From Bugula neritina (lineage: Eukaryota; Bryozoa; Gymnolaemata; Cheilostomatida; Bugulidae), in contig OZ037768.1 of NCBI GenBank assembly GCA_964035545.1, positions 5,385,241 through 5,449,240 on the forward strand: a stretch of DNA of 64,000 nucleotides, given 5' to 3'. This document shows positions 28,701 to 43,700 of this stretch, in pieces (the first letter of the stretch is position 1; each line of letters begins with the position of its first letter). Below the pieces are notes generated by a model. That model was not told where the DNA came from. It was given only the letters and a program-made list of their open reading frames with translations, and made no database searches. Position numbers and translations under genes: made by a program.

Positions 28701-31700
28701 ATGTCAATATTATAATGATGCTAAGGCTAACCTGAAGTGGACAAGAAGGGCAGCCACATTGAGACCTACTGGGCCTACTTATGATCACACACTGCACACT
28801 CTTAAAGGTAGTATCAATATTAGGAATTATCTGCTCGGTGAATTAAATTCTTTTTGTTTTCGCTAATATTTTCTGAACTGTTACTTTGAAGAAATTTTTT
28901 TCGCAAAACTTTAAACACCTGAAATAAAAATCAGCAGCACAATTTTTTTTAACAACAAAACATTTGTGTTGCTGATTTTAGTTTATGACATTCAAACAAA
29001 TTTTGTTCACTCAATGAATTTTGTATTGAAGGGCACTACATGGAGCTGGTAGCCAACACACCAACTCCTAACGGTTTGGGACGTCTACTCTCACCCGTCA
29101 TCACTAACAAGCAAGCTAAGTGTTTGTCTTTCTACTACTTCAACTCCATTACTAATGCCAGCTCACTGCATGTGTATGCCGGTGTCAACAACACAAAGAC
29201 TGGTAACCTAGAACTGACTAGGCGCTTGTACTCGGCAGAAGTTGACCCCACCCTTAATCAATGGAAGCTAGCCCGAGTACCATTACCCACCAATCTCCCA
29301 AGTTATCAGGCAAGTTTAATTATATGCTGAAGCTTCGTGATGCGTATTTGTGATTATGTAATATCTTCTATTCCACAGCATGTAATTATGTAAACTTTTA
29401 CAACTGATGAAAAAGCGTTAATGTTTTATACAATGATTTCAGATACTTTTTGAGGCGAAGACGTATCCACTGATTGATGTTGCTATTGACGACATAAAAC
29501 TATCAGCAGTTTCCTGCTCTCAACCTGGTATGACGCAAGTTCACGCTTGCTAGTTATGTTTTTCTGTTTCTCTCAATTTCTCATTGTTGTGATACTTCCC
29601 GTTTTTTGAATGACCTTCACCTTGTAGCCATGTCAACACTTTCTATTGTTATCATTATATTATGTAAATTCTTCAATACTCGTCCACTCTGAGATGTCAA
29701 ACAGATGGTAATGTGAGAGCCGAGATGTGTGGAAGGCCTATCAGTGTCATTGTCTACAGTTACAGCTGTTACGATGCCTTCTTAATTTTATTGACCTAAG
29801 AAGGGGTTGTGTCAGCTGAAACTGTTCATGATTATTATGACTCATCATAACTCACCTGCCCGGTTATTAAAGCATGATGACTGACATGATTATCAACACA
29901 TTTGATAAAAATATTTTATGAACTGCCGTTATACTATTAAATATTTATTCAAACATGCACGGTATGCTTCTTGTGTACAAACCCGGTGTTTTACTGTAAG
30001 TTACTAAAGAAGAGTTTAATGTTAACATAGGTGACTGTGACTTTGAGAAAGGAACATGTTCTTGGAGTAACAGGGCTCAGGGTGATGTGTTTGACTGGCA
30101 GAGTGGTAAGACAACTCAAAGTATCAACACAGGACCATATGAAGATCATACAACTGGAACTGGTAAACTTTCTCTATCTCATAGCTAGTTTATGTTACAT
30201 CTATTGTTTGCTCTTTCTGGTCATTTAGTTTTAATGTAAATATCATGTTTTATACTAAATTACGTATTGTATTGTTATGTTTTATACTAGATTATGTATT
30301 GTATTGCATAGCATTGTATTGTATATCACTGTATTGTGTTACATTATATTGCATTGTATTGCATTGTATTGTATCATATTGTATTGTACTGCATTGTACT
30401 GCATTATATTACATCGTATTGTATTACATTGTGTTGTATTGTATGGTATTACATCGTATTGTATTACATTGTGTTGTATTGTATGGTATTACATCGTATT
30501 GTATTACATTGTATTGCATTGTATTGTATTGCACTGCATTGCACTCTACTGTATTGCATTGCACTGTACTGTATTGCATTGCACTGTACTATATTGCATT
30601 GCACTGTGCTGTACTGTATTGCACGTTACTGTATTGCATTGCACTGTATTATATTGCATTGCACTGTGCTTTATTGTATTGCACATAATTGCATTGCACT
30701 GTAGTGTATTGCATTGCACTGTGCTGTATTGTATTGCATTGTATTCTATTGCATTGCATTGTAGGAACGTTCATGTTCATTGAAGCCAGTGCTCCGAGAA
30801 TCCCCGGAGACACTGCAGACTTTGTGTCTGAGGTGTTTGAGAGAACCACCGGTACAGGGAGATGTCTCAGGTTCTGGTACCACATGTCTGGAGCCGGCAT
30901 GGGAACTCTGAATATCTATCTTGAGAGGGTTAGCTTGTTCTTAGTACATTCTTAGTACATTAATACATTCTAGTTACTTAGTGAAGTTCTACATGGTGTG
31001 TATGATCAAATTTTGAAGACACAATCAGTTAGCAAATCATGCTCACACTCATGAGTTGCCCACACATGATACAAGGGAAAGTTATCTTCGTTTTTAGGTG
31101 AAATGAATTTCCAAGAGAATTTGTTTTCTTACTCCCACCATTTAACTTTATATTTCGTGTGTGTTTAGCTGAGAACTCCGTCGTCTGTGACAAAGAGAAC
31201 TCTCATTTGGAGTCTAGGACAACGGGATTTTGGAAATAAGTGGCGGGATGGTCATGTGACCTTGCTGTCTGACAGATACAGGTATCAGGTCGTGTTCGAA
31301 GGTGTCAGAGGTCAAACCTACTTTAGTGACATCGGCATAGATGACGTGTCGTTTACTCAGGGCTCATGTGGCAGAGGTATTTTTTCAATAATTTGGTTAT
31401 TTATTTCTCAGATATATTTTTACTGATTAAAGCAATAACAATATTAGCTTATATTGTTTGTTGTATTGAAATTTTATACATTACTTTGGCAGTAAATATG
31501 TTATATTAGTGATAACCTAAAACACAATTCTAGTGTTCCAAAAAGCTGAATTTGAGATATTTTTCTTAGTATGATGGCTTAGTTTGTGTTGTAATTTAAA
31601 AAGAGTTAACTTTTCTGATGGCTTAAATTATACTGACTGATTAAACACATTATCAACAGCTCTAATAATGTTCTTCGTTTTATCAATCAATAGAAAAAGA

Positions 31701-34700
31701 GTTTCTAGCATTTGAATAAATTTTTCTCAAGCCGAGAACTTTGGCCTTTGTAGCTTGTGTTTAAGCTTACATGCATATGTTTCTTTACTCAGCTTATCCA
31801 CCTGAGGCTATACCTCTGTCGTACTCTACTACCCCTACGACAACAGCTCCCTCTACCACGTCTGCTAACCCGGCCCTTTCCGTTATCTTCTGTAACTTTG
31901 ACCAAAGTCTCTGTTCATTCACCCAGTCAAGGACAGACGATTTCAACTGGTCATGGAATACTGCTGGTACAAGTTCATCTGGCACAGGTATGTAATTATA
32001 TAGCCTCAGTGCCTCCAATAACATAAGTCTCTCCAGTAGCATTAGTCCTCCATATTATGTAGCCTCAGCATCTTTAATAGCATTAGTCCTTCATATTATG
32101 TAGCCTCAGTCCCTCCAGTAGCATTAGTCCTCCATATTATGTAGCCTCAGTATCTCTAGTAGCATTAGTCCTCCATATTATGTAGCCTCAGTATCTCTAG
32201 TAGCATTAGTCCTTCATATTATGTAGCCTCAGTCCCTCCAGTAGCTCTAGTAACTCTGTTCTTCCAGGAGTACAGTTGCATATTGTCTTAATACTACACT
32301 TACATTACATGCTAGTTGTATATTATATTCTATGTGTGTATATAACTATGAGCTAGAAGGCTGGTAATCTCTAAACTCTATTATATGCTGCAAGTAACAT
32401 GTCTATGTAGGCCCATCTACGGATCATACTACTGGCAAAGGAAAGTATATCTTTATTGAGAGCAGTGATCCCAGGAAACCGAATGACATGGCTGTTATTA
32501 CTTCTCCGTCTGTGACAGGGGGAGATTATTGCCTCAAATTCTGGTACCTATTTCTTGTTATTTTATATTTGTCTCTGTATGTCATATGTTGTTGGCATAA
32601 AATCTAAGTAATTCTAGTCTGCAATAAGATAGTTAATATTTAATGTACGCAGCTTACGTCATAATGAAAGAGTGTTTAGATTTTTTTCTAAGATAATAAT
32701 ATATAAAGTATTTCAGTTATGGTTTTGTGCCTCAAAGTGCTTATTTGTTATCTACCCATCTGTCTACTCTTTAACTTCAATTTTTTCATTTGCTGTTTAT
32801 CTACCTGTTTGCTAATCGTAAATTGTCTTCTCCTGTGTCGGTAAATCTGGTTGTGTTGTTATTTAGGTACCACATGTACGGCCCACATGTCAACACACTT
32901 CGAGTTGCCACCAGACCATCATCTGCTGGATCTCTCTCTTCAATTATCTTTGAGAAATCAGGTTCATGACTCATAATTTTAGCTGTGGCATTGTGATTAC
33001 TTATAGTCGTGAAGTTCTAGCAGTAGCCGGACATCTTGTCAACACTTATATATGATTCAACAAATTAACATAAATATTCGTGGTTTGGTTGTATGTATAA
33101 CTTTATAAAGAGTTAATAATGTATTGATTAAACATTCAGGTACGCTGGCTAACCAATGGTATGAAGCTTCTGTGAATGTAAAAGAGTCGTCACAGTTTAA
33201 GTTGGAGTTTACTGGTGTGAGAGGTGTGAGCTATATGGGAGACATAGCCCTCGATGACATCTCTATGTCTAGTGGACTTTGCTCAGCATCACTGTGTAAG
33301 TGATTCACTCATCTGCTGGTGTTTTGAGCTGAAATTTGTTAATTCAGTTGTTATTTAATATTTTTGTGTACATCAGCATTATACAAACAATTAGAAATTG
33401 AAACAACAAATATTGATAACCTCAAGATAAGCCATCTGCTGAGAATATTTCTATTGTGTCTGTACACAGTATTAAAGTTTTATATTTTTCAGCACATTTT
33501 TGTAGCTATTTTTCAGCTAAGGATTTTGGTATTTTTCTTTAAACTTTTTTTACATTTTATTTAGCTCCGACTACTTTGTGTACATTTGAGTCGCCAGTGT
33601 TGTGCAACTACAAGCAAGACGCTACGGATGATTTTGATTGGTCACAGCGTAGTGGAAGTACTAGCTCATCTGGGACAGGGCCGACTGACGATCACACTTA
33701 CGGTAGTCCTGTAGGTAAGACATCCTCCTACAACTATCCTCCTGTGCTGAAATGGTGAAATAAACTTTTTGAAAATCAACTTGCACGTGCTCAGTAGGTA
33801 TTTTCTAAGAGAACAGTAACATGGTGAGAGAGAAATTAATTAATATTTTTATCATAAAATTTTTGCATACTTCAACATGAACCAATTGACATTTTTTAGA
33901 AAAATTTTGAATAAGTTATAACGTGCTAAATGAACTTAATAAATCGAAATTGTAGGCGCATACATATATATTGAGGCGAGTGGAAAATCTGAAGGAAATG
34001 TTGCTAGACTGATTTCTCCATCTATGAGTCGCACCAGTGGATCTTGTGTGGAGTTCTGGTATCATATGTATGGAAAGGGTACTGGAAACCTTACAGTAAG
34101 TAGGGGTATGAGTAGGGTACTGGAAACTTTACAGTGAGTAGGGGTATGAGTAGGGTACTGGAAACCTTACAGTAAGTAGGGGTATGAGTAGGGTACTGGA
34201 AACCTTACAGTGAGTAGATGAATATCATGCATAAAACTACTGATTCCCCTGTAAACTGTTGCTGTATGTTGCTATTGGTCCCGTCTGTTTCTCTCTAGAT
34301 ATATACAAAGGAAGGGGATAAACTTAGTTTTCCAAGATGGCAAATTTCTGGCGATACCCAAAAGAATTTCTGGCAGCTTGCAAAAGCTAATATACCAAGA
34401 ACTGCTAGTACTTGGGAAGTTGTGATTGAAGGTACAGCCTATTTTAACAATTTAAATTAAGTAAATTTTTCCCATCAAATTGCAATCTTTTAAAGTGTAT
34501 AATTTCATGTTTTGGCTTATTTAAAAGCATTTTCATAATTTGAATTATTTTATAAGCTTTTGTAAAAAAAACATTTGTATATTTATTTTTTATTGAAATT
34601 TTTTCATACAATCGTAGGTTTGAAAAATATAATAGCTGCTCAACATGTTCTAAATAGAGAAAATAACTTTTTATTTTAGGTACTGCTGGTTCATCATATA

Positions 34701-37700
34701 CTGGAGACATTGCGGTTGATGATGTCATAGTTAAAGATGGAGGTTGTGGAAATCCAACTGACTGTAACTTTGAGCAGGGACTTTGTCTGTGGAGAAATGA
34801 AAACTCCAACGATGATTTTGATTGGCTATTGGGAAAAAGCTCTACTCAGTCTAGATACACTGGGCCTACTTCAGATCATACGATTGGAACGGATAGTGGT
34901 TAGCCTAAATTATATAGGAAATATAAAGTTTTCTACCTTTCTGTTATGGAGTTTTATATAGATTTTGTGCATCAGAAGCTAAACCTAAAGTATGCTTACA
35001 TAGTGTATTTTTGGCTTGGAATCAATTATTTAAACATATAGTTTTTTATCGAACATTTTTTAAATTAAAATAATATTTTAGACTATGAAATTAACTTGTT
35101 GGTAGAGTTTATTTTGCGTCATCATGCCTTCCTACTTGCAATTTATTTCTTGCAAAAGTACATCACTACTACAGCATATATACTGTAGCTGCCTCTAACG
35201 ATAATTTGTAGGAAGCTACTTGTTTATGGAAGCCTCAGCTCCAAGACGTCCTGGTGACGTCACTCAGCTAATTAACTCAGCGGTTAATTTGCCATCTGGC
35301 GGGTGCTTTGTTTTTTGGTACCACATGTTTGGAGCTAACATAGGCACTCTCTCAGTCTATGACAACACCAAGGTCAATGCACCGCAGCTACTCTGGGCTC
35401 AGTCCGGGGATAAACAGGACAACTGGCTGAATGGCAGAGTGAGTAGATTTCATCGCCTTGACTTGTGTAGTCCTAAATACACAAAAACTTCTCTTAATTT
35501 TGTTATTTGAGCAAAAACGTAAAAATATCTAAGATATAGTTTTTAGCTTGTTAACATTTTCTTATCATAAAACACATTTGTATAAATAAAAATAAATTTC
35601 ACTTCAAGAATTTTGAAGTTTTAAAGAAATAAAATACTTCATGCGTTTTTTAGGTTCCATTAAATAAAAATGTTAAATCTGTAATGATACAAGCTACTCG
35701 AGGCCTGAACCATCTTGGGGACATTGCTATAGACGACATTCTTGTTGTTACATCACCCTGCACTTGTAAGTTATGGAATATCTCCTACAATAATTTATTT
35801 TTGTTAGCTATAATAATTTTAAATTAAAATCAAACATCAATGCTATGGGCAATTTTTCATTATTCTCATATTTATACGTATTTCCATGAGAAATGAGAAC
35901 ATTTTGTGTTATAATAAAATAAGATCTTAGAATGTTTAATCCAAGGATTCATGTGTCTAATGCCACCACGTTAATGTATTTTTATCATTTGTGAGAAAGA
36001 AAGTAAAATGTGCCCAGTAACAATTTATTATGATATTAACAGTTGGTTTTGATGTTGTGTTTTAGTGTTCCCAAGCAGTATCGATGTACTCACTACTGCT
36101 CCTACAACCCCTGCTACCACTAAAAAGCCGTTTGGTTAGTAGCTGTTATTTTGGAAGATTCTAGAATTTTATTACTACTGCCTCAAAATTATTGTACAGT
36201 AGTATGCAAATGATCTGTGCGATAATTTTTTGGATTTGTTTTCCCATACTTGTTACACATGAAATGACTAATCAACATGTTGCCATGTATCAGTTCATGT
36301 ACTTATTCACCTTAGTGTCCTAATAGAACTGTATGTTTCAAGTTTGTCTATAAACTATTCATTCAGTTTCCCAATCCACCTGGGATTGTGCATTTGAAAA
36401 GGACATCTGTGGCTGGAAACAAGACAAACAGACAGACAATTTTGATTGGAGCAGAGCCCAAGGGCCTACTGCCAGCTCTCGAACTGGTCCAATCACAGAC
36501 CACACACTAAGTACAGGTTAGCTTATATAATATTCTATATATACAATATTTTGTATTATATTCTGTATAATATATAATATAATATCCGATATAATATATT
36601 GTATATTACTATATTAATAGTTTTTATTTAATATATTCTCTAACTCTATATGATGTATTATGTAATATTCTATAAATATTTTATATTATAATATATCCTA
36701 TGATTATATATGTTCCATTATTTGTTATTTCTTTTTATTATATAGTTTTTCATATAATATATTATATAACTCCATTTAGAATTTTATGTTATTGTATTCT
36801 ATAATGCATGCTATAAGATACAATCCTGTTACATTAATTTAGCTGTGGGTTAACCTTTTTCTAGTTTAATTGGTGCAACTTTTACATAAGTTTAAAAATT
36901 CACCAGAATCATGTTATCAATTTTTCTTATGGCACTATTTGATAATCATATTTTCATCCTCCCAGCCAATGGATGGTACATTTATATGGAATCCTCAAAC
37001 CCCAACACTAATGGAGACAACACGAAGCTGGTGTCACCAACCATTTCTGGAAATAACATCCCAAGATGCTTGAGTTTCTGGTATCACATGTACGGGCCAG
37101 ACGTGGGAGCCTTGAGTCTTTATATCTTGGTAAATACTTCGTCAAATATTATTTAAAATTTTTTTAGTAAATTCTTTTCAATAAATGATAAAATTTTCTT
37201 GTAAATCACAGCTTACTTTTTAAGTGCTTTCACTGTCACAATGTTGTTTGTAGGACAAGGGAGTTGTTAAAGATACAGCTTTTCAGATGAATGGCACTCA
37301 AGGGAACAGCTGGAAGCAAGCCAACATCTCTCTACCCAGCAGCTATAATGATATCTCAGTTGTGTTTGAAGGAATAGTGGACGCTGGTTATATGGGTGAC
37401 ATCGCACTAGATGATATATCTCTAACAGCTGGTGCATGCTTTGAAGACTCAAGTAAGACTGCATAATGCTTAATATGCAACATAATATATATGCTACAAA
37501 AATACAATTATAAAATATATAGCATCGTAATATAATATATAATAATCTCATGTAATAATATATAATATAATAATCTGATATTATATATTATAATACAATA
37601 AATTATTGTAATAAATAACATAATAATATGATATAATATGATAATATATAATGTGATTATCTAATATATAAAATAACACATGTTATTGACTTTACTGGTG

Positions 37701-40700
37701 AAGCTTATATAGAGATGTACACTTGTGTTTCTTATATTTAGGGTTTATATACCAAAAGGCCATTTCTAACTTCTATCTAGTTTATCTATGCAGAGCTGTT
37801 TTATAATCTAATTCACATTTATCTTTGAAATATGAAATGTTTGGTGAATAATGCATGTTTTAATTATTCAGCCATTGGAGTTTGTGACTTCGAGATTGGT
37901 ATGTGTGGGTACACACAAGATAGCAAGGATGTGTTTGATTGGACCCTTCGATCAGGGTCAACCAGTAGCCAGTTTACTGGTCCTTCAGCTGATCACACAG
38001 TAGGCACTTCTAGAGGTAAGAAAACTCCCTAATATCATTTAAATATAATATGGTGTTTCTAAGAATGTTCCCAGCATTACATTTATACATGTGCTTTTAT
38101 GTGTAGGTAAATACTTGTACATTGAAGCAAGTAGCCCTCGAAAAGCTGGTGATACGGCATTACTGGTCAGTCCCGTCATGCAACCATCTCAATCTAGTAA
38201 ATGCTTTACCTTCTGGTACCACATGTATGGTAGCCATATTGGTAAGTTGACGGTGAGCATTCGACGTCCAGGCCAGCCTGCCTATACACTGTGGGTTAAG
38301 ACAGATGAGGAAGGCAATAGATGGGAACAAGGAGAAGCCTCCATTCCACCTCAGACAGTATCCTATCAGGTTAGGCTGCTGCAACTGCTAAGTCTTTGAC
38401 TAACCCTAAATTTAATAAGTTTTTAAAAAATGTAGTACTTTATAACAATATAGGCCATTTTTCTCATATTTTATACAGCTGGCATGGTCTAAATTTATGT
38501 TTATCACTACTTTTTCAAAAAAAATGCAGCCTCATTCCTAAAGTTCATTATTATTTCTAGCCTTTATGTAGCTTTAGATTCAACACTATTTAAATTTCAT
38601 CTGCAGTACATACTGCATTGGGTAAAACTTGACAAGAATTTGTTAATGGTTCGTGCCAATAATATTTAAAAAGATGTTTTTTTACTCAGAAGTATAGAAA
38701 CAGTGTTTCCAAGTGTGACACAATGTCGGTGTATATCTGTAGATTGTGATATCAGGAGAAACAGGATCTGGACATGCCGGAGACATTGCTATCGACGATT
38801 TGAATATTGGCGCCGGAACTTGCGCTCAACCAGGTACGTTAGAGCTCATTGTTGGCTCCTGTTCTGCCGATATTTCATTTCAAGTGTTATTATTCATCAA
38901 TGCTTGTCCTTCTCGTATTGTTTACATATTAGTAGCCTTTTATCTACTAGCTGTTGTAATGTCTTCTGCTTTATTTAGGTGACTGTGACTTTGATAAAAA
39001 CATGTGCACATGGTACAACGTTCGGGCTGGTGATGATTTTGATTGGATTAGAGGAAAAGATAAAACTGCTTCACAATTTACTGGACCCAGTTTTGACCAC
39101 ACATCTGGCAAAGGTTAGCTGAATTCATCATTTTTTGGGTGCAATTTATTTTCCATTGGCACATGCTTTAGTTATGTTGTTGGTGAGTAAGACGCTGGAG
39201 CTCACTGTCAAATAATTTTTTCATTGTTCACAGGAAGTTACATGTTTATTGAGGGATCTGGGACGCAGCAAGTTGGCGATGTGGCGCGACTTTACTCGCA
39301 AACATTCCTTCCTGTTACTGGATTACAACCCAAATGTCTTAGTTTCTGGTATCACATGTATGGCGGCGATATTGGAGTCCTAAGAGTATATGTAATGGAT
39401 GCTCAATCTAGTACGTAGTTTACTTTTACAGATACTCATAAACTCTTTATATCCATGGCACAATATAGCTGTCTTGTCAATTTTTTATAAACCAACTGTT
39501 AAATATTTTCAAAAATTACTTACAAGTTACATCATATTTGGCATCAATTTTTTTTTCAGAAAATCTGACAATGTACTGGGAACTGACTGGTGATCGAGGT
39601 GATAAATGGCTGAGTGGAATTTTGCCAACATGGAGTCTAACTCCTTATAAGGTGATGTTTATTTATTATTGTAGCATTCTTGTTGAATTGATTTGGTGAT
39701 ACTTTCTTAAGTATGTCGTCTCTTCTACATGTGTAGATTTCCTGTCGCCTGTTTTTGTTATAATTTATAGTATTCAATATTTTATTGCATTGTATTTATC
39801 ACATTGGTAGATCTTAATAACCTAATACTGCATTTTGCTATTCTGCAACATTTTCTTATTGCTACTATGAATACAATGTAGTACATTGTATTTCATAATA
39901 CATCACTCTTGATAACATTATAATATATCATTATATTATTTTACAGATTGTGTTTGAAGCTGTCAAGGGTAAGAACTACAAGAGTGACATAGCCATCGAT
40001 GACATCACCTTCAGTGACATCAACTGTGATATCAAACCATTTGATGCCAGAACTTTAAATGCACCAAACTCGCCTCTCGCATCCGTCTCACCGACATCTT
40101 CTTCCCCCACTACACCACCAGGTACACGTCTTAACATGGTAGAATGTTGACTGTGTGTTGCAGGCAGTAAAGACATGCATTATATATTATAACAGTTAGT
40201 TAAAAGACTAGATGAAGCCTTGCAAATTGTTAAGTCATTATAGCTGTATTGAATATTTGTAGCTTGAGAGTTTATATAAAAGTAAAGCAATCTAACTTCA
40301 AATATGAAATGAGAACCTAAGCTAAGCAAGAATTCTCATATCACCACCAATTCATTGTTAAATAGTTTTACTTTCTCATTGCATGCAATCATCATTGTTT
40401 TATATCATTTAGGGCAACATGCATGCCATATGTATAGTTATTTGTTCAATGTAATGTTATTGTTTTTATATATCATAAGAATACAGAATTAGTTAAAACA
40501 ATCTGGAGACAAATTATTTTCATTATAACTATAAGATTGTACATCAGCTATAGCTGTGTTTCTATTCAATACAGACAATATGTTATATAAGTATTATCAT
40601 ATACACTGATGCATTCTATTTATAAATGATATGTTCATACGTGTTTGCAGCTCCTACAGTGGCGGATTGTAACTTTGAAAATGGTTTCTGTTCATGGAAA

Positions 40701-43700
40701 CAAGCAACAGATGATCTGTTTGACTGGAGTCTGGGTAAAGGAGACACACAGACTCTGCAGACGGGACCAGTCAGTGATCACACTCTTCAAAACGGTGAGT
40801 TGCCTTCTCTTACAGGGTACATCTATAAGTACAGTATATGAGACACTACATCCCGCCACCCGTGCAGGACCACGGCGGTGAAAGGTAACCACCATATGAG
40901 TCACTACATCTTCACAGTATGCTGAGTACAAGCAAATCTTTAGCTGATATTATTTTATTTTATTATTTATGCCAGAGATTTGAACTCATGATGAAAGTGT
41001 AAAACACACGTTACGCTTTATTGTATAAGCAAGGGTATATGCTGTGCCTAATGTATGTACTAGCTGTGTGTACTAACAGTGCAAAGTACTATCTACTAGT
41101 GTACATGTATACCAACTGTGTATGTGCCTGTATAGCTGTGTATACTAACTATCTATACAAACAACATGTATACCAACCAAGTATTTTTTTTCAGGAAATG
41201 GCCAATACGCATACATTGAAGCATCTACACCCCGTAGAGCTAACGATACTGCTAGGTTGGAATCTGTTATGTTGGGTAGTACACCTGGTACCTGCGTTTC
41301 CTTCTACTATCATATGTACGGTACGGATATACATACCCTTACACTCTACTCAAGAGCTCAAGGAACCAAGGTTAGGAAATTATTATATTATAAACAACTT
41401 TCAATTCATTTCATCTTATTGTTTTCCAAATTCCATTATAGGAAAATATCATCGATTCAGTTTGTTGTTTACATGTCATTTCCTGTGGTCAGAAAGTTAC
41501 GTGAAATTCAAACCTATACATTAGAATTAGTTTAAAAAATCATATCAGCTTGATATAGGTCACATGTTGATAAATTTCATTCTCAACTCTATATGCAATA
41601 TAGACTCTCTCATTGGAATGGACATTATCCGGTACTCAAGGAAATGCGTGGATTAATGCTAAAGTGAATATTGTCAGCACACGCCCGTACCAGGTGAGTC
41701 GCTACACAGAAGCACGCTCAATGATTCACGTAAAATTCTAAATGAAGCTGATTGTTTTTACTTTAATAATGACTAAAAGTATGTTTATGGGCCCGAAATA
41801 CATGCTGGTTTTATACATTTCAGCTTGTGTTTGAGGCATTACGGGGTACAAACTACAGAGGTGACATATCCATTGATGATATCCAGGTTTCTTACAGCCC
41901 ATGCAAAGCATCTGCTGGTAAGAGTTGTAGTCCGCCATCACTTTAAAATTACTTGTTCATTAGTTGCAAAAGTTTTGAGCTTTACACACTACACAAGCCC
42001 ATATGTGCTGGGCAGTGGTGTATTGTAGACATATCTGTAGGTGAATTTATTATTTTACATTTTATTCTTTCTGTAGCTGTATTCTTTTGCTTTTTAAAAA
42101 CAGTTCTCAACCCAGTAACCTTTGCAGAAAGACTTTTTTATGAGAATTGCTTATTAAGTCCTTTTCTTTATATAAACCATTGTTTATATTCTATATTACA
42201 AGTAAGTGACTGTTGAATATTTACGTTATACTAACACTTGTCTTACTTTCTTTATGACACTTGCATGAGAGACAGATATTTTAAAAAAATATACCAGAAA
42301 AGTCACCAATATCATCCAAATAATCAAACCCAGCTTTGAGTTCCTCTATGCCAGGCAGTAACAGTGGAATTCCCGATTTTAGGAGCAACACATAGTTCTG
42401 TAGTAATGTTTTGCTTTTTGTTCAAGAGAGTTCCGTATTCTATTTACAGCACTGAGCTGTGACTTTGAGGATGCCGCTATCTGTGGATACACTCAGAATA
42501 ACGGTGATGATGATTTTGATTGGACGAGGAATAACAGAACTACATCATCAGGTTCTACTGGTCCCTTTGCTGATCACACGTATGGCTCTTTCAATGGTAG
42601 GTTTGTGTGGTGACTTGATACTAACCACATATTTGAGTACTCATACATATGCACATATCTTGTTAGTAGCGTTTACATCACCTATTAGATTGAGCTCAAG
42701 AATTCTGTTTAAGTCATAATTGTGTATGAGTGCATTGGTAGCTAGATGATACCTCAGGTTTTCTAAAGACTATACATTCTATTATATGCAACGAATGTTA
42801 AACACAGTCGTATAACATTGAGTAGAAACGTGTTGTACACAGTTTGCTATCACAAAAGTTAGTTCTTATCTTTCCATGCAGTTAAATGAACTTCCAACTT
42901 TAATGCTATTTTTATTTCAACTGCTGGAGATATATTTGCCTTATTAGGTCACTACATGTACATCGAGTCAAGCTCACCTCGAGTGCAAGGGGATAGAGCT
43001 TACCTGCTAACACCTGCTCTTACAGCCGCTAAAGCCAAATGTATAACCTTCTGGTATCACATGTATGGGTCAACCATTCAGTCATTAAATGTGTATATTA
43101 AGGTGAGAGTACCAGCTTCAGCATCAGATTGTACAGGAAATTTCCTCATTGTTTACATCCAGTTTTATATGTGAATTTGTAGTAATAATATTTTGGTTGG
43201 TGCGGTATATTTCAAGCTAAAGTTAACTCAGATTCTATAATGTGATGCACCATCACTTTGTTTCAGTCTGGACAGGGCAATCAGACTATCTGGACAAAGT
43301 CGTATAACCAAGGAAATCAGTGGCTGAAAGCACAAGTCTCACTACAATCCGCTCCTCAGTCTTCACCATTCAACATCCTGTTTGAAGGTATAGCGGGACC
43401 GGGGTACACTGGAGATATCGCTATTGATGATGTCAGCATTGACGCTCAGTCATGCACGTCTCCCGGTGAGTGTCTGTAATATTATTGGCTTTCTATGCCA
43501 TCTTCACCCCGATGTATTTTGTAATTTGAATTTAGTTTTCTGAGATTTTATAAGGTTATATGTTTGTGTCTATTTTCAACCATGTGTGCCTAAATTTGAA
43601 TTCCTTCCACATATTCTATCAATGCATTGCAGTAAACTGTAACTATACATACAGCAATATAATCAAATAGAACTAATATCAGCTGAGCTTACATACAGTT

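Noticed and set aside
30245-30783. Long + strand open frames of 120-168 residues rich in Cys, Leu, His and Tyr.
   Set aside because: They are translations of the pentanucleotide satellite in three frames and share no domain with the gene; only the final part overlaps the real MAM20 exon.
34096-34217. CRISPR-like direct repeats.
   Set aside because: The 38-bp units are directly tandem with no spacers, in a eukaryotic intron; this is a minisatellite.
36066-36134. Possible gene boundary at the isolated 69-bp Thr-rich exon.
   Set aside because: Both sides are phase 1 and the frame continues from MAM23 to MAM24; no promoter, start or polyadenylation context is seen.
38160-38384. Minus-strand frames opposite MAM exons throughout the window.
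   Set aside because: They are shadows of conserved + strand coding (for example the complement of FWYHMYG) and lack independent features.
40860-41000. Possible second tRNA-like or SINE head (gagatttgaactcatg) near 40976.
   Set aside because: Only a B-box-like match is visible. There is no A-box at the right spacing and no cloverleaf.
41021-41535. Open frames of 167 and 92 codons on the + strand around 41.0-41.5 kb.
   Set aside because: Each overlaps the real MAM27 exon 41195-41370 but extends into introns; flanking parts show no MAM motif and the exon has good splice borders.
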